A stretch of DNA of 64,000 bases from Episyrphus balteatus (taxonomy: Eukaryota; Arthropoda; Insecta; Diptera; Syrphidae). The first letter of the stretch is position 1, and each line of letters opens with the position of its first letter. A program made the translations under genes and the position numbers. Where the stretch lies: assembly GCF_945859705.1 (NCBI RefSeq), contig NC_079137.1, positions 28,391,322-28,455,321 of the forward strand, read 5' to 3'. The notes beneath the pieces are model-generated. The model ran no database searches and was not told the origin of the DNA. It saw only the letters and a program-made list of their open reading frames with translations. This document shows positions 10,357 to 22,938 of this stretch, in pieces.

Positions 10357-10740
10357 TTTTTTCAAAAATTAATATTTTGATACGCAGAGACTTAAACAAA
10401 AATTCGTGTTAGACCCATAATTTTTTTATTATGTCCGATTTTAGAAAATAGCCTATTTTTGCAATTTTGTTTTGTCTCTATTTATCCTTTTTAATGATAG
10501 AATTTTTCAAAATCCTTCTTTTATCTTTCAAATAAGCTCTAGAAGATTTTTGTATCTCTAATAGTTTATTTTTAATATTTTATTGAAATTTATGCCACAC
10601 GGCTAAAAATATCAAATGGAACGGGAGAAAATGGCGTCACTTTTTGGTGGATGCTGCCACGGTTCATCGATTTATAAGACGTATAATAATTTCATCTGAT
10701 TTGCACAAGAAATCACTCATACGCCATAGTGTACATTAGA
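10357..10740. other. Unassigned AT-rich spacer
   Basis: Nothing recognised between the probable solo LTR and the mariner-type repeat. Confidence 0.5.
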
Positions 10741-11354
10741 ACGAAAGATATAACAATTTGAATGCAAAAAAACAGATGTTTTCCTTTTCAGAGCAAAATA
10801 ACAAACAAAAATCGAGGCTTTTATTCAAAAAGAAATAAACAAACAACAGGCTAGAAAATGTGTTTATTTTTCTGTGTTATTTTTCTCTGAAAAGCCCTGT
10901 TTTGTTGCTTTTAAATTGTAATATCTTTAGTTCTTCAACTTCAACTTTGGAAACTTTTATACATTTTTGAAAACTGCAATAACACGGAAAGTTTTTTTAA
11001 ATAATAAACCTGTACCACACCATACAAATTTTTTTCAGGGTGTTGCTCTTAAATAAATTTAACAAATTGAGTTTTCATAAAACATGGAACTGCTAATTAA
11101 TTTGCAGCAAATCAATCAATTATTTCTTATTATTAGGCAATGTTTTAGTGAAAGAATTGTAAAAAACAAAAATCAATCATGAGCGGAGGAAGCAAAATAC
11201 TGTTGCAAAGTCGGGATTTTTCGAAATTTGACAAAAACTGCATTATATCGAAAACCGTAAGAATTTGGGATGAACAAGTTACCAAATTCTGAGAGCCCTA
11301 AAGTTGGCATATCAGCATATTTCGTTTGATCCATTAATTTTGGGACACCCTGTA
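10741..11354. mobile_element. Mariner-type foldback MITE, 5'-truncated copy
   Basis: Closely resembles 22080-22722 of the complete copy. It runs from the central part (ACGAAAGATATAACAATTTG) to the terminal TTTTGGGACACCCTGTA. The left terminal repeat and most of the left arm are missing. Substitutions and small deletions relative to the complete copy indicate an older insertion. Confidence 0.85.
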
Positions 11355-12239
11355 TAAACATGCATACGTACACTATCTAACAATTTTGAATTAATTTTAC
11401 TTTTTTGAAAGTGTCTATTCAGAGAGAAAATGAAATTGTTTAATCAATTTGAATACAAGCTGACTTATCTGAAAGTGAATTATGTAACTAAGAAAAGAAA
11501 TCTAAGCAAAACTTTAAGATGAAGTTATGGCAAATAAATAAAAGAGGGCGAAATAATTCTCATTGGAGAATTGTTTATATAAAAATGAAGAAAACTATTA
11601 AACATTTCGGTGTTACTGTTTCCTGTATTTATGGTCTTATCACATATGATTCCATAACAATGCTTTGCCCAAAAAAAGTGTTTTGAAATGATGCGGCCAA
11701 ATACGGATTCCAAATAAGAATTCTTTCAAATTAAGCTCCCAAACCCCTAATGTAATAAATAATTAAGACATTAAATAAAATGTCATTTAACTTTATGCAA
11801 AAAGAGTGAAAAAATGCTTACAATGATACATTTTGTGAGATACTAAGTTTGAATAACAATAATTCTAACTGATTCGTTTATTAACAAACTGGAAAACAAT
11901 ACTTGAATGCCCACTACAATCCACTTACCATCCACTGTATTTGTCCTGCGCATAACTGGAATACCACGCCTGGAATACAACTTAACCAAAGATGAGGTGA
12001 ATATAAATTCAAAAAATCCTTCCAAGCTACAGTAGCATCCCAGGCATACAGTCTTGTATTTCTGATAAACACAAAAGTCTTTGAATCTAAACCGTCAGTT
12101 TGTTGATGGTTACCGCACCGGTTGCATCGTGAAAAGTTGTTGTGGTTGGTCTCTGTCAACCAATTACTCGGCGTGATTCCATTATTTTCCCATCGGAACA
12201 GTTAAAATCGGTGGGAATCCTCTTAAATGATTCTGTATG
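11355..12239. other. Unassigned stretch upstream of candidate exon
   Basis: No repeat ends or genes recognised. The sequence becomes less AT-rich from about 11980. A short GT repeat follows at 12237-12250. Confidence 0.5.
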
Positions 12240-12597
12240 TGTGTGTGTGTAGGTGATCTCAGGCAGACGAAGTAACAAAATGTATACCAACTTCAATTTT
12301 CTGATTACAGGTCTTGGTCTGAACTGAATTATTGACGAGCGAATATAAATTTTGTGATAATAATGTTGTGCTTTTCGAATGGTGTACGGGTAAAAACGGC
12401 TTAATTATACACCGTTATCAAGGGTGTTTCCGGTAACTCTTGTGATTAATGGTCAGTGCCGCCGCTAAAGCGAAAGCCAGCGAAAGTTGAAGCTACCATC
12501 ATCGGTAATGTAATGTGAATTTAATTACGTGTTAACAGTGTACAAGTAAAATGAGTGTTCTAAGAGGTGCATAAATCAAAAGAATTAAATCTTAAAA

Positions 12598-12643
12598 ATG
12601 ATTCTGTTATATTTGGTCTTAAGGATACACAAAGCAGAAAAGG
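12598..12643 (+). CDS. Possible first coding exon with splice donor
   Basis: An ATG at 12598 opens a frame reading MILLYLVLRIHKAEK, which meets a strong donor (AGG|GTGAGT, intron starting at 12644). The hydrophobic N-terminus resembles the start of a signal peptide or membrane anchor. Upstream, 12420-12560 is unusually GC-rich for this window, with GCCGCCGCTAAAGCGAAAGCC and a small upstream frame (ATG at 12551, stop after 7 codons), as in many 5' UTRs. I do not recognise the gene, and no second exon was found. Chance occurrence of an ATG with a good donor is quite possible in 64 kb, so this is a candidate only. Confidence 0.3.
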
Positions 12644-14844
12644 GTGAGTTTTTCTTGAGGTACTTGTACATTTGTATACATTTAGCTTTCCTCCACTAAT
12701 TAACTTAAATGAACATAATTTTCATGGAAATGGGTTGTAATTTTTCGCTTTGAAAGATATCCCAATCTCCGTTGGTGCTTTTAAGGATTCGGGGATATAT
12801 TAGAGCTGATTTGCTTGCTGCCTGGTACTTCAATGGTCCGCTGCTCTTAATTATATTAATCTAGGAAAAGTCGGGGGGAGAAAGGGGTGTTGCTCAAGTT
12901 TTGTATATTATTTTCTGCAATCAGACGAGATTTCTAATTGGATCATGGCCAATGTTTATGTAGATTCGGTGTGTGCCGTTCGTCGTACCAAATTGTGTGA
13001 TGAGTCTCATGAGAAACGAAGTGTTGATATTATGACACTGTGTAGATGGGATTATCGTCTTGATGGATTTAAGGGTTAGGCACTTCAATTTTCGCAATTT
13101 CTAGCATCCGAATATGAACATTGAGAGCGATGAAAAGGAAATTGAATTAATGTTATTGCTAGAAAAAAAAAACTATGAGAGTATTATCTCCCCAAAGAAA
13201 TGAGATAAGATTTGTTTCTTATAAGACAGATAAAAATCTATGTTAGCTATTTTTTTCTCAAAGGAGTCAGCATAATAACATTGAAGTACAAGTTAATCTG
13301 GGATTAGATAGGTCAGTGTTATGTTTTCATTTTTTTGTCAGAGCTTTTATCCTTCTTCCTTGTAAATGACATGTTTTTTAAGAGATGTACTCTTGGCAAG
13401 ATATATCGCATACAATACATATTTTTGCGAATGGAAGGTATTAGGAGTATAAATGTGTAAGCAAAGGGCTCACTGTCACTTGGGTTTCATAATGTGAATG
13501 AAGAAGATTTCAATTATAAATTGTGTCAGTGGCAGTGATATCAATTTTTATTTGGATTTGAGCTTGTATGAAATTAGGAGAATTGTTTTTTCTAGCAAAT
13601 GGATTGGACAAATTGGGTTTTATTGTGAACGGTAAATTTTTTGAATCTTTGATCAATAGAGAAATTCAATCATTAAGGTTGATTGTTGTTTTGTTTGCAA
13701 ATAAATTATCTGGAACTCAACTTAAAAAAATAGTTTAGGGAAGACAATTACATAAATATCTTAATAACATATTTTCAAAAATTAAAATGATTAAATTGAG
13801 TCGAAATAGTGTAACTTCGAAGATTAAAATGTTAAAATAAAATGAAGAATCAATGTTAAAAAAAATTTATATATCTTTTAAATAAATATATTTTAATTTA
13901 ATTGTAGACAAAATATGAGAGCTTGCATATCTCGGCTTGATGCTCTCGTCCAATAGTTGTACTAAACATTAAACTTTTTAAGTTTCTTGTTAACGAAATA
14001 TTTTTTCTGTTCAAAAATTTTGTAAATTTTTATAAATTAAAAAAATTAAGGTTATAATGGATTTGTTAAAGAAAAAATTCTAGGTTTGTGAAAAATTTGT
14101 CTAAAAGCTGACTTAAAAACAAAAAAAAATTTTCTTAAAGTTTCTTAAAGGTAAAAATATTTGTTTAGTTACAAAATTTAAATGCAGTTAATTCAATGAA
14201 CAATATAAAAAGTTTAATTCGTCCTGGAAGCAAAGTATTACCTATTTATTGAACATAATTCAATATTTTATTGAACGTTATTTAAAAAAATGGCGTTAGG
14301 ATATTTTGTTATTGTTTCAACTAGATTGTTCAAAGACTATTTTTCTTGTAAAAAAAAGATGACAGCAATTATAATATAATGGCTTATGATTAACACCAAT
14401 ATAAAATAAGAACTTGTACCTACTTTTAAAAATTTCTCTGCCATTAATTCTTACAAAAGATAATTCATCATCAATCTTAAAATTTGAAAAGAGAAAAAAA
14501 AAATAATAAATACATAAATAAGCGAAATAAAAATTTTATAGTTGTAGGAAGAAATATGACGGTTTTTCATGTGCCGTGACTACAAATCTTAATTTTTCTC
14601 ATTTTTTTCTTTTGTTACGGAATCTTGAATAACCCTGCTACCAAATGCATTCAGAAAAAATATTATTACATTTTTGCCCAACTAAGTACTAAGAAATTTT
14701 ACATGACTCTAATTCAATGAACCGTAGTGTAAATAAAAATGCAACACGATGTTTCGGCAAGTTACCTTAAAAGTTGGTGTGTTCAATTTTCTTTTCTAAA
14801 TGGTAGAACTTTGTTGAGAATATTCCATAAATAACCGAGATAAA
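12644..14844. other. No gene recognised (candidate intron)
   Basis: Long AT-rich stretch with frequent stops in all frames. If the exon ending at 12643 is real, this would be the start of its first intron. No transposon ends seen. Confidence 0.45.
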
Positions 14845-14970
14845 ATTTATTTTCTTAAGAAATCCGACTTTTTATTAGTTAATTTTTCCATATTATTTAA
14901 GTTTTTTGTATTCTGAAAGGTTCTATCTACCGTTTCCTTTTCGACGTTAACTTTTGGGACACCCTGTATA
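14845..14970. repeat. Fragment with mariner-type terminal repeat
   Basis: Ends with CTTTTGGGACACCCTGTATA (14951-14970), the same terminal sequence as the mariner-type MITE at 22722. The preceding 100 bp does not match that MITE, so it is either a different family sharing the terminus or a very diverged copy. Confidence 0.55.
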
Positions 14971-16948
14971 TTAACCACTCTCAACGCAAAAATGTTTGCA
15001 CAAACATTAGTTTCAAATAATAATCTGTTGCGGATAGGCATCAGCGACTGGATGTTATCAGCTTGTACAGATTATTCTTGCATTGGAAATTAATTTTCAC
15101 AAAACAAATTTAAAAATTTACCTCAGATTGCATCCCTCGGTCGTACGTTAGGTTCAAAATTCCACCGGGTCAACATTTCTTTTTTTTTTATTTTACTTCA
15201 AAGTTCTGCTTTTCAAAATTATTTTTTTTTTATAGAATTTTGCTTTAAAAAAATTTTACTTTTTATAATTCTGTTTTACAAGATTTTGAAAAGAAAAAAA
15301 ATATTAAAAAAGAGGCTAAAAATGTAAAAAAGTGCGGGTTTTTGTTAACCTCTTTATAATTTTTTGTGGAATCATTGTTTGCAAGATCATCTTCTCACTT
15401 CCTTAAGCAAGTTTTGAATTTGCTGCTTATTTGGTTACTTATTTGATTTGACAATTTTTTTTTTTTGATAAATTTATAAAGAAAAGCTTTTTAATGTCAA
15501 ATATTTTCGAAAAATATTTAAACATTTTCTAAATACAAAAAAAAAAATGAATTTTCAAAACATTGAACAATGAAGGGAATATTTTGTATCACAGTAGAAT
15601 GGTTCTAATGTTCTGTCTGTCATATAATATGAGTCGTTCAGAATAATAATGAGTCAAGTTCCCTTTAAATTTGTGGATTAGTGTACTTGGCCCATTTATT
15701 ATTCTGAACTTCTCATATATACCTAGTAGTGAATTGTAATTGCATTTTGAAAAATGTTTCCAACAATTAAAGAACAAACAGTGAGAAAAGTACTACCAAC
15801 TTTCTTTTTCCAATAAATACACTGGCAGAATTTTGAAAGCATAGAAGAATTAAGGCAAAAAAGCAGAATTTTAAAAGCAGAATAAGAAGTACAAAATTTA
15901 AGCCATACCTAATTAAGACATAATATAGATACATATACTCAAGAGCAGTGTTTCCAAAATTTTTTTATGGTATGCCCCACCAGAACCTTTCAAATATCCT
16001 CATGACACTCTGTCATTATGTGCTTGGAAAAATTTAACACCGGAATTATTAAATGTTTAAAAAAATTTAATGTCTTAGACATATTACGAAAAAAATCCAA
16101 GAAAATAGGTAAACACAATATAAGCCTGAAAGAATACCCTAACATGCATACAAAATCAAGGAGTTCATTTTAAATACTTGTTCCAATTGCAACAAAATTA
16201 CTTAAAACATTTTTTTTAAATCTTGACTTGACAAAAGTCGAATGATTCCAAAAAAAGGTCGACTGAAGTATTTGGATAGTAAAAAAATTACATATACATA
16301 GTTAAACTCAAAACTCGCATGCATCCCATATCTATTAGTGAGCGGAGTGGAAGAGGGTAAATTAATAATATCTAAAAATATATTTTAAGTAGTCTGAATT
16401 GAATTTGCAATCAATAATTTGCGTCAACAATTTGTTAACAATTTGTTTACAATCGGTAAAATTAATAAAATACAAGTTGACTTTAGGCCGCTGAACAGCA
16501 AATATTTATTTAGGTTGTTGGAAAGTAAAGATGAATCAATTGAAATAAATAAAAATAGAAATGGTTTTAAAAAAAAAGAGAAACAAAAAGATCCGTAGGT
16601 ACGGTAAAAGAAAGTGTAAAAAAGTCGAAACCAAAAAAGAGAACATGTTCTCTTTTAAAGAGATACGACGACAGACACTCTACCTACCAAGTCAAAAATT
16701 ATCATGGACAAAAATTTGGTTTAAAAATTAATAGGTATTTGCACAAACAAAAAGATGTCAACATTTTTCAAAAAAAAATCCCGCGTGTACTTTAGGTGTT
16801 TGCTAAAAAGATTGTTACAACAATATTAATTTATTTATTTTTATATTTAAGCTAAGTACAAGCTTTAACTTAATTTAATTTTTTAATTTTTTTTGTTTTT
16901 GACAAAGTTAATACAATTAAAAAATTTAGGAAAAAAAAAACGCCCAGG
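14971..16948. other. Unassigned AT-rich stretch
   Basis: No gene recognised. Contains the imperfect hairpin at 15627-15718 and otherwise only low-complexity A/T runs. Confidence 0.5.
15627..15718. repeat. Short inverted repeat (92 bp)
   Basis: Arms 15627-15649 and 15696-15718 pair over 23 positions with two mismatches; the core is GTTCAGAATAATAA against TTATTATTCTGAAC. The loop is 46 nt. It could be a very small MITE. No target duplication was confirmed. Confidence 0.6.
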
Positions 16949-17618
16949 GGGTCAATTCCCGATCTGTGAAACTGTGAAGTGATAAAAAATTTATCATTTT
17001 CGTTTTCATATGAAAAATTTTTGAAATTTGTTTTAATTTTTGAATTTTTTTTATTTAATTTTTGAAGTTTGTTTTAATTTTTTATAAATCCAGAATCGAC
17101 TTTATTATAGGTCTGTTTAATGAAGAAAAACTAGAACAGCACAGATCAGAACAACACAAATTCGTGAAAACTGTCAGAACAAAAAAGATCAGAAAAGTAC
17201 ACCTTCCTGTTTTATAGATTTGACTGTTGCCTTTCAGTTTTGAAACTTATAATAAAAATAAATTGTGTTGTAATGACTTTTCATTGAAATAAATTATAAT
17301 TAATTAGAATATATGTTCACATTTTGAATTTTTCTTCATATTAAGAAGATTCTAAGGAAAAACTAATCAGCTGCTGCTTGACACTTCTCACTCATTTGCT
17401 CCACCTCAAAAGTAGGAGCAGAAAAACTTGAACTAAACTGTGCTGGACAACTTCAAGGAACACAAAATGACAGTTTGTGGAACAGTTTAGGGCAAGGTTT
17501 TAATTCATGAAACACACAAATCTGTACTTTTCGGATCTTTTCTGTGCGGATCAGATTCTTTAAACAGACCTTATGAAAACGTGATAAAACTATCACTTCA
17601 CAGATCGGGAATTGACCC
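16949..17618. mobile_element. TIR element, itself interrupted
   Basis: Termini GGGTCAATTCCCGATCTGTG (16949 on) and its complement CACAGATCGGGAATTGACCC (ending 17618) form inverted repeats that continue with AAGTGATA/TATCACTT. No clear target duplication was found. Most of the interior is occupied by the second inverted-repeat unit at 17109-17571. Non-coding, superfamily unknown. Confidence 0.7.
17109..17571. mobile_element. Nested TIR MITE (463 bp)
   Basis: Ends with the perfect 12-bp inverted repeat AGGTCTGTTTAA (17109-17120) and TTAAACAGACCT (17560-17571), flanked by TAT on both sides (17106-17108, 17572-17574). It lies inside the larger TIR element. No transposase frame. Confidence 0.6.
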
Positions 17619-18626
17619 TTAGGACGTTTTGAGAAAAAACTGAAAATGAAGTTTAATTGCAATAGCTTCGATAATAACGTTTGCAAAGTTTTATCAAAAT
17701 CTTTCACGAGCATTTTGCGAATTGCTCTTTTGCTTATGATTTCATTGCAAACGAGGCTCAGAGGGCAATCCGACATTTTTAGTCAAATGCTTCAAAATGT
17801 GCATGTATTCTTTTATTGCAGTTGTTCGTTTTTTATTGATTTGTTTAACAGGCACACATGTATATGTCTCGAGAACAACTTGAATTGCAACATCGGGAAA
17901 GTTTTTCAAAAACTTAATTTAACCCTCACCTCATTTTGGCAAACACAAATTCATTCTTCTTATAAATACACTTAAACTATTTAACAACTTTAAACAAACA
18001 GACGATTATGTTTTTGATAATAAGGCAATTATTTCCAGTTAGAATTCGTATAGGTTTTTCGCAATTTTAACTTAGGTATAAGATTTATAACAATTAATTT
18101 TAATTATGGAGAAACTTTAGTGTAAATTGATTTGGTGCTCGTTCTCAAGTTTCTGGTTAAGGAATAATTTAATTTTCGTAACCAATACAAAAACCTTTAT
18201 AAATTACACAAATACACATATTTTTTTATTTTGGCTGGTTCTCTTTGAATCTGTTTTTTTATTGTGTAGAAATATTTTTGACACACACAATCAATACAAA
18301 AGAAATGAGGGTTATAAATCAGAAAATACAATCAGCAAATCCAGGGAAAAAAGTTAAACTTCCTAGAAATGGATTCGAATGATTGACGATTTCTTTTGAA
18401 TTGAATTCAATTGATGGATTGATTAATACAGTTTGGAATATTCGTTTCTTGCAATTTGTTAAAATATTTTTTTTTTTTTCTAAGGAATACTCACACAAGC
18501 CTTGTTTTAATTGATTTTTTTTCAAACGAAAAATGTTATAATTCTTAAATGTTTGTTTCAATATCGATACATATTAAGTTGAAAAGCAAATAGGTGGTGA
18601 GATTAAACTATTATAAATTTTTTTAA
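17619..18626. other. Unassigned; weak coding-like signal on minus strand
   Basis: On the minus strand, 17970-17640 has two overlapping open frames. One reads through AIKEYMHILKHLTKNVGLP; the next starts at an ATG near 17776 (MSDCPLSLVCNEIISKR). Neither is recognised. A frameshifted old gene or chance are both possible. The rest is AT-rich. Confidence 0.3.
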
Positions 18627-18732
18627 GGATTTTTCGAAAATCGAATGAATAAGTTTCCAAATTCTGATAGCACCAAAGTTCGTATTTCAGCATATTTCGC
18701 TTGGACTATTTCTTTTGAAACACCTTGTATAT
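18627..18732. repeat. Terminal fragment of mariner-type MITE
   Basis: Diverged copy of the last 110 bp or so of the mariner-type foldback element, with CAAATTCTGATAGCACCAAAG, CAGCATATTTCG and an end GAAACACCTTGTATA corresponding to GGACACCCTGTATA. Old and truncated. Confidence 0.7.
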
Positions 18733-20267
18733 AATTTATCTTTTAAAAACAATATTAAAAGTATTTTCACACCAAACCGGAAGAAATCGATTTTTATTTG
18801 GCCTACTAAAAGCCCATAGCTAACCAAATTAACTTCAAGGAACTCTTGATGGAGTTTATAATTTGTCCCAAAACTGTCTGACAATTAAAAAACCTCAAGG
18901 AAACCACACCCGAGATTCAAATAAAAAAAAAATATTAAAAGATTTATTTTACAACACCAATTAGTTCATCTCTCTCCTGAATACTGAATGTCAAAATATT
19001 CTCTGTCATCCCGAAAGTATATGACATTTTTGAGGAGTATTTGTTTGTTCTACCAACGATTATATGAAACGATGATCGAGTTCCGACCGCAAGACTAAGA
19101 TTTATTTGAGCATCTACAAGTTAATTATCCTCTGAGGCGAACCGCAAAAGTTATTTATATTTACTTTTCTATGCTCTTGTCTCCTTCTCATCTAAGGGAC
19201 ATGTCATCCCTGCAGCAGAAGTAATATTCTGTCATCGTCATCGTATAAAACTGAAAATCCCTATACACTATGAGAATAGTTCTAGTTCTAGGTAGGTTTG
19301 GCTTTGGATGAGTAGAGGGAATAAATCCGGACAAAACGCATGAACTATTCTCTGGTGTTGCGGCTTTGGCCACAAATCCACAAACAGAAGACAAAGCACG
19401 TTCCACTTGTCTCTGCCGTACCCTTGGGTATTGGATACTACTAGTACGATGGGGTTTCGGGGAAGCATAGTTGGTGTTGATGAACTGGGAATTGTTGTTC
19501 TTATAAAACACCAGTTGTTGTTTCTGACGACGACTACGATGATGACAAGGACGATTCAACATCCAAGCCAGCCATTGCCAAGCACTTGTTTATGTCAGAA
19601 CTTCATAAATTCCTGCAGCAACTGGTTGAAAGTTTATTTTTTTTAGTACGATGAAATGTTCATTTAATTTTTATGGTACAAGTAATTAACTGACAACCAC
19701 CCGTACCGCAAATTGCATGAGGATGTTAATGAAAAATAACGTCTAACTTTTGTATGCCAAAAGAGTGAAGTTCAAGGAGTTGAGATCGGTTAGTCGGGTC
19801 TTCCAACGACCATCATAATATTCGGTCATGGATAACAGAGAGGTTAGGTATAAAGTTGTTCGTTGTACTTTATCAAGTTTTTTTTTTTCCTGTTGAAATC
19901 AGTTGCACGAAAACTGTCAATTAGATATAGTTTCACTAAAGTTTTAGTAAAGTAACTTAATTAATAGTTACACAGGTTTTTGTGCCGAATGCAAGCCAAA
20001 CTTTTTTTTCTATCGCCTTGATTTAAAGGTTAAAAGATCTTACTTATAAATTATTAAAAAAAATGCATTTGAAGTACTTTACGTTGTGAAATAAATACAG
20101 GAAAATATACTTTTAGACAATAAATGTGAAAAATTGAATCTGAAAAGAAATATCTGTAGCCGTGTTTTTTTGGTAACTCAGTACTTAGCTCAGTAAAATT
20201 TTCACGGGAAACAAACAAAATGATTGTTAAGATAAACAAAAGAAGAAGATCTAATTTTGTATAGGTT
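18733..20267. other. Unassigned; GC-richer patch at 19190-19640
   Basis: No gene recognised. The 19190-19640 patch has balanced composition and overlapping open frames on both strands but no similarity I recognise. It may be conserved non-coding DNA. The rest is AT-rich. Confidence 0.45.
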
Positions 20268-20690
20268 TTTAAGGTGCTGAACTCGTATATCCGAAATCAG
20301 AAAAATTTGAGATATCTTAAGTTTTAGTTAATTGGCCAAAGACAGACTTAACTTAATCTAAAGCTTAAGTCACTGGTCAAAACATGTTTGCCACAAAAAC
20401 CAAAATATAATTTTCTGAAGGTTTTAAGGTTTCCGAAGTCAAAAATATTCTATTAGCCTCTGTTTTTTAAATATAAAAAAAAAAACTTTTTTGCATTTTA
20501 AGACTGCAATAATTCAACAAGGGAGGCTAATAATCAATAAACCTTCAGAAAAGTATAATTTGGTTCCTGTGGCAAAAAAAAAATTTAATTTGATTGACCG
20601 GTGCTGTTTTTGAGCTAAGGACTTACTTAAATTGAAAATATCTCGGGCAGTAAAAGAGATATCGGTAAGATTTAAATATATTTTTTAGGC
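20268..20690. repeat. Inverted-repeat element related to CACTGGTC MITE
   Basis: Arms centred on TGCCACAAAAACCAAAATATA (about 20391) and its counterpart ATAATTTGGTTCCTGTGGCA (about 20556) are inverted, with AAACCTTCAGAAAA-type text on the inner side and CACTGGTC/GACCGGTG outside. The left end, GGTGCTGAACTCGTATATCC, matches in reverse the centre of the MITE at 40723-40894. A foldback relative of that family; exact ends uncertain. Confidence 0.6.
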
Positions 20691-21639
20691 ACCGCTACAA
20701 ATTTAATTATAATCAATTAGCTCACTTAAAACATAACCTCAAAAACAGTCGAAATTCATTCATTCATTTTCATACCATAATCTAACATGAGAATAATAGT
20801 TTTTACCTTTTATATGTTTGTATTTATAATTAATTCAAATACTTTTACAAGTTACATGTAAAAAGTATTTCCCACAACATAATTTCAGTTATTGGATAAC
20901 AAATCATAATGTCACGTCAGAAATCTTAACAACTTTGATGATCAATTCAATAAGGTGTAATAAAACAATCCATTTAGTCCACAAGAAACTCGAAAAAGAA
21001 AACTTAGCAAACTATGTATGAGTATTACCCAAACAATTTTCTTCCAAATGTAACACTTCCTTACGTCCGGAAAGCCTATTAATTATTATATCCAACAAAA
21101 GTCCACAAAGAACCTTGTGTTTGCGGGCCACTCAAGAAATTTCAGTGAGCACACACATAACGAGGGAGTTATTTTTTGATGAGTGGCTGGAAATAAGTTA
21201 ATATTGTTTGGGTTAAATAACATAAAAAGAATGATTTAAGATAGTTTGGGGGTAAATTTGGGTTGGGAATGGAGTAACATGTCAAGATAAGACGGATTGT
21301 TAGGAGTTTCACATTAAAACTTTTGCCTTATTCCCTTTAGGAATTAGATATATTAAAGTAAACTTAGTAGCAGTTCTGTAGGTATGTTTCTTGTTTTAAT
21401 TTTTTAGATAAAGAAAAACTACATCCTCTTTAAAATTTAATCATGTGCATAATCAAAGTTTTTTAACATTGTTAAACAACATGTTTAATTTAAAAAAGCG
21501 TTCAAAAGCAATACCTACCTATTAAGGTGTTCCACGCTTGTATGGGAAAAATAAAGTTTTCAGATAAACGTTGGGCCAACCCCTAGTTTGGTTCCACATC
21601 CTATTGGTATCATACTGGTGAATTTTCAGCCTCCTATCT
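20691..21639. other. Unassigned AT-rich stretch
   Basis: No gene, RNA or repeat end recognised. Confidence 0.5.
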
Positions 21640-21641
21640 TA

Positions 21642-22722
21642 TACAGGGTGTCCCAAAAGTAATGGATCAAACGAAATATGCTGATAGGCCAACTTTAGGG
21701 CTCTCAGAATTTAGTAACTTGTTCATCCCAAATCCTTACGGTTTTCAATTTAATGCAGTTTTTGTGAATTATCGAAAAATCTCGACTTTGCAACAGTATT
21801 TTGCTTCCTCCGGTCATAATTGATTTTTGTTTTTTACAATTCTTTCACTAAAACATTGGCTAATAAGAATAAATAATTATTTAATCAAAATATTTTTTAT
21901 TTCATACGCCATTTTGCTGCAAATTAATTAACAGTTCCATGTTTTATAAAAACTCAATTACTTAATTTTTTTTCAGAGCAACACACTGCAAAAAATTTGT
22001 ATGGTGTGACACAGGTTAATTATTTTAAAAACTTGCCGTGTTATTGCACTTTTCAAAAATGTATAAAAGTTTCCAAACTTGAAGTTAGAACAAAAGATAT
22101 TACAATTTTAATGCAACAAAACAGGCCTTTTCAGAGAAAAATAACAAAGAAAAATAAACACATTTCCTCGACTGTTTTTTGTTTATTTCTTTTTGAATAA
22201 AAGCCTCGATTTTTGTTTGTTATTTTGCTCTGAAAACCCCTGTTTTTTTGCATTAAAATTGTAATATCTTTCGTTCTAATTTGAACTTTGGAAATTTTTA
22301 TACATTTTTGAAAAGTGCAATAACACGGCAAGTTTTTAAAATAATAAACCAGTATCACACCATACAATTTTTTTTCGGGATGTTCCTCTCAAATAAAAGT
22401 AAGAAATTGAGTTTTTATAAAATATGGAACTGTTACATAATTTGCAGCAAAATGGCGTATGAAATAAAAAATATTTTGATTAAATAATTATTTCTTATTA
22501 TTAGGCAATGTTTTAGTGAAAGAATTGTAAAAAACAAAAATCAATTATGACCGGAGGAAGCAAAATACTGTTGCAAAGTCGAGATTTTTCGATAATTCAC
22601 AAAAACTGCATTAAATTGAAAACCGTAAGGATTTGGGATGAACAAGTTACCAAATTCTGAGAGCCCTAAAGTTGGCCTATCTGCATATTTCGTTTGATCC
22701 ATTACTTTTGGGACACCCTGTA
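21642..22722. mobile_element. Complete mariner-type foldback MITE (1,081 bp)
   Basis: Termini TACAGGGTGTCCCAAAAGT and its complement are flanked by TA on both sides (21640-21641, 22723-22724). TA duplication is the hallmark of Tc1/mariner-type insertion. The whole element is an inverted repeat about a centre at 22182, with arms of roughly 500 bp that are diverged by scattered substitutions. It encodes no transposase; similar short frames on the two strands are a by-product of the palindrome. Related partial copies lie at 10741-11354, 18627-18732 and 41700-42262. Confidence 0.92.
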
Positions 22723-22903
22723 TAGAAGGGAGTGCTGATCGATATTGAAAAATTTTATTTTAAATTTATTAAAAAATATTTTTACTTGCGATATAGGTAC
22801 TATAGGGCAAGTTTAGGATTCGTAAAAAAAATCGAACTCGAGATAACAATTTTACATGACATTACGATGATGGAGAATGCCAAAAAAGTGGGTCCGGCAA
22901 TTC

Positions 22904-22938
22904 TGTCTGTCTGTCCGTCTGTCTGTCTGTCTGTCTGT
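22904..22938 (+). repeat. (GTCT)n microsatellite in repeat R
   Basis: About nine tandem CTGT/GTCT units with one interruption (GTCC). The same position in the copy at 37600-37650 holds a degenerate version, so the tract belongs to the repeat family. Confidence 0.85.

Noticed and set aside
19188..19562. 124-codon open frame on the minus strand
   Set aside because: Overlaps frames on the other strand, has no recognised similarity and no splice context.
21997..22367. Two similar short frames beginning MYGV on opposite strands
   Set aside because: Products of the foldback arms of the mariner-type MITE, not genes.
22904..22938. CRISPR-like short repeats
   Set aside because: Simple GTCT microsatellite without spacers, in a eukaryotic repeat.
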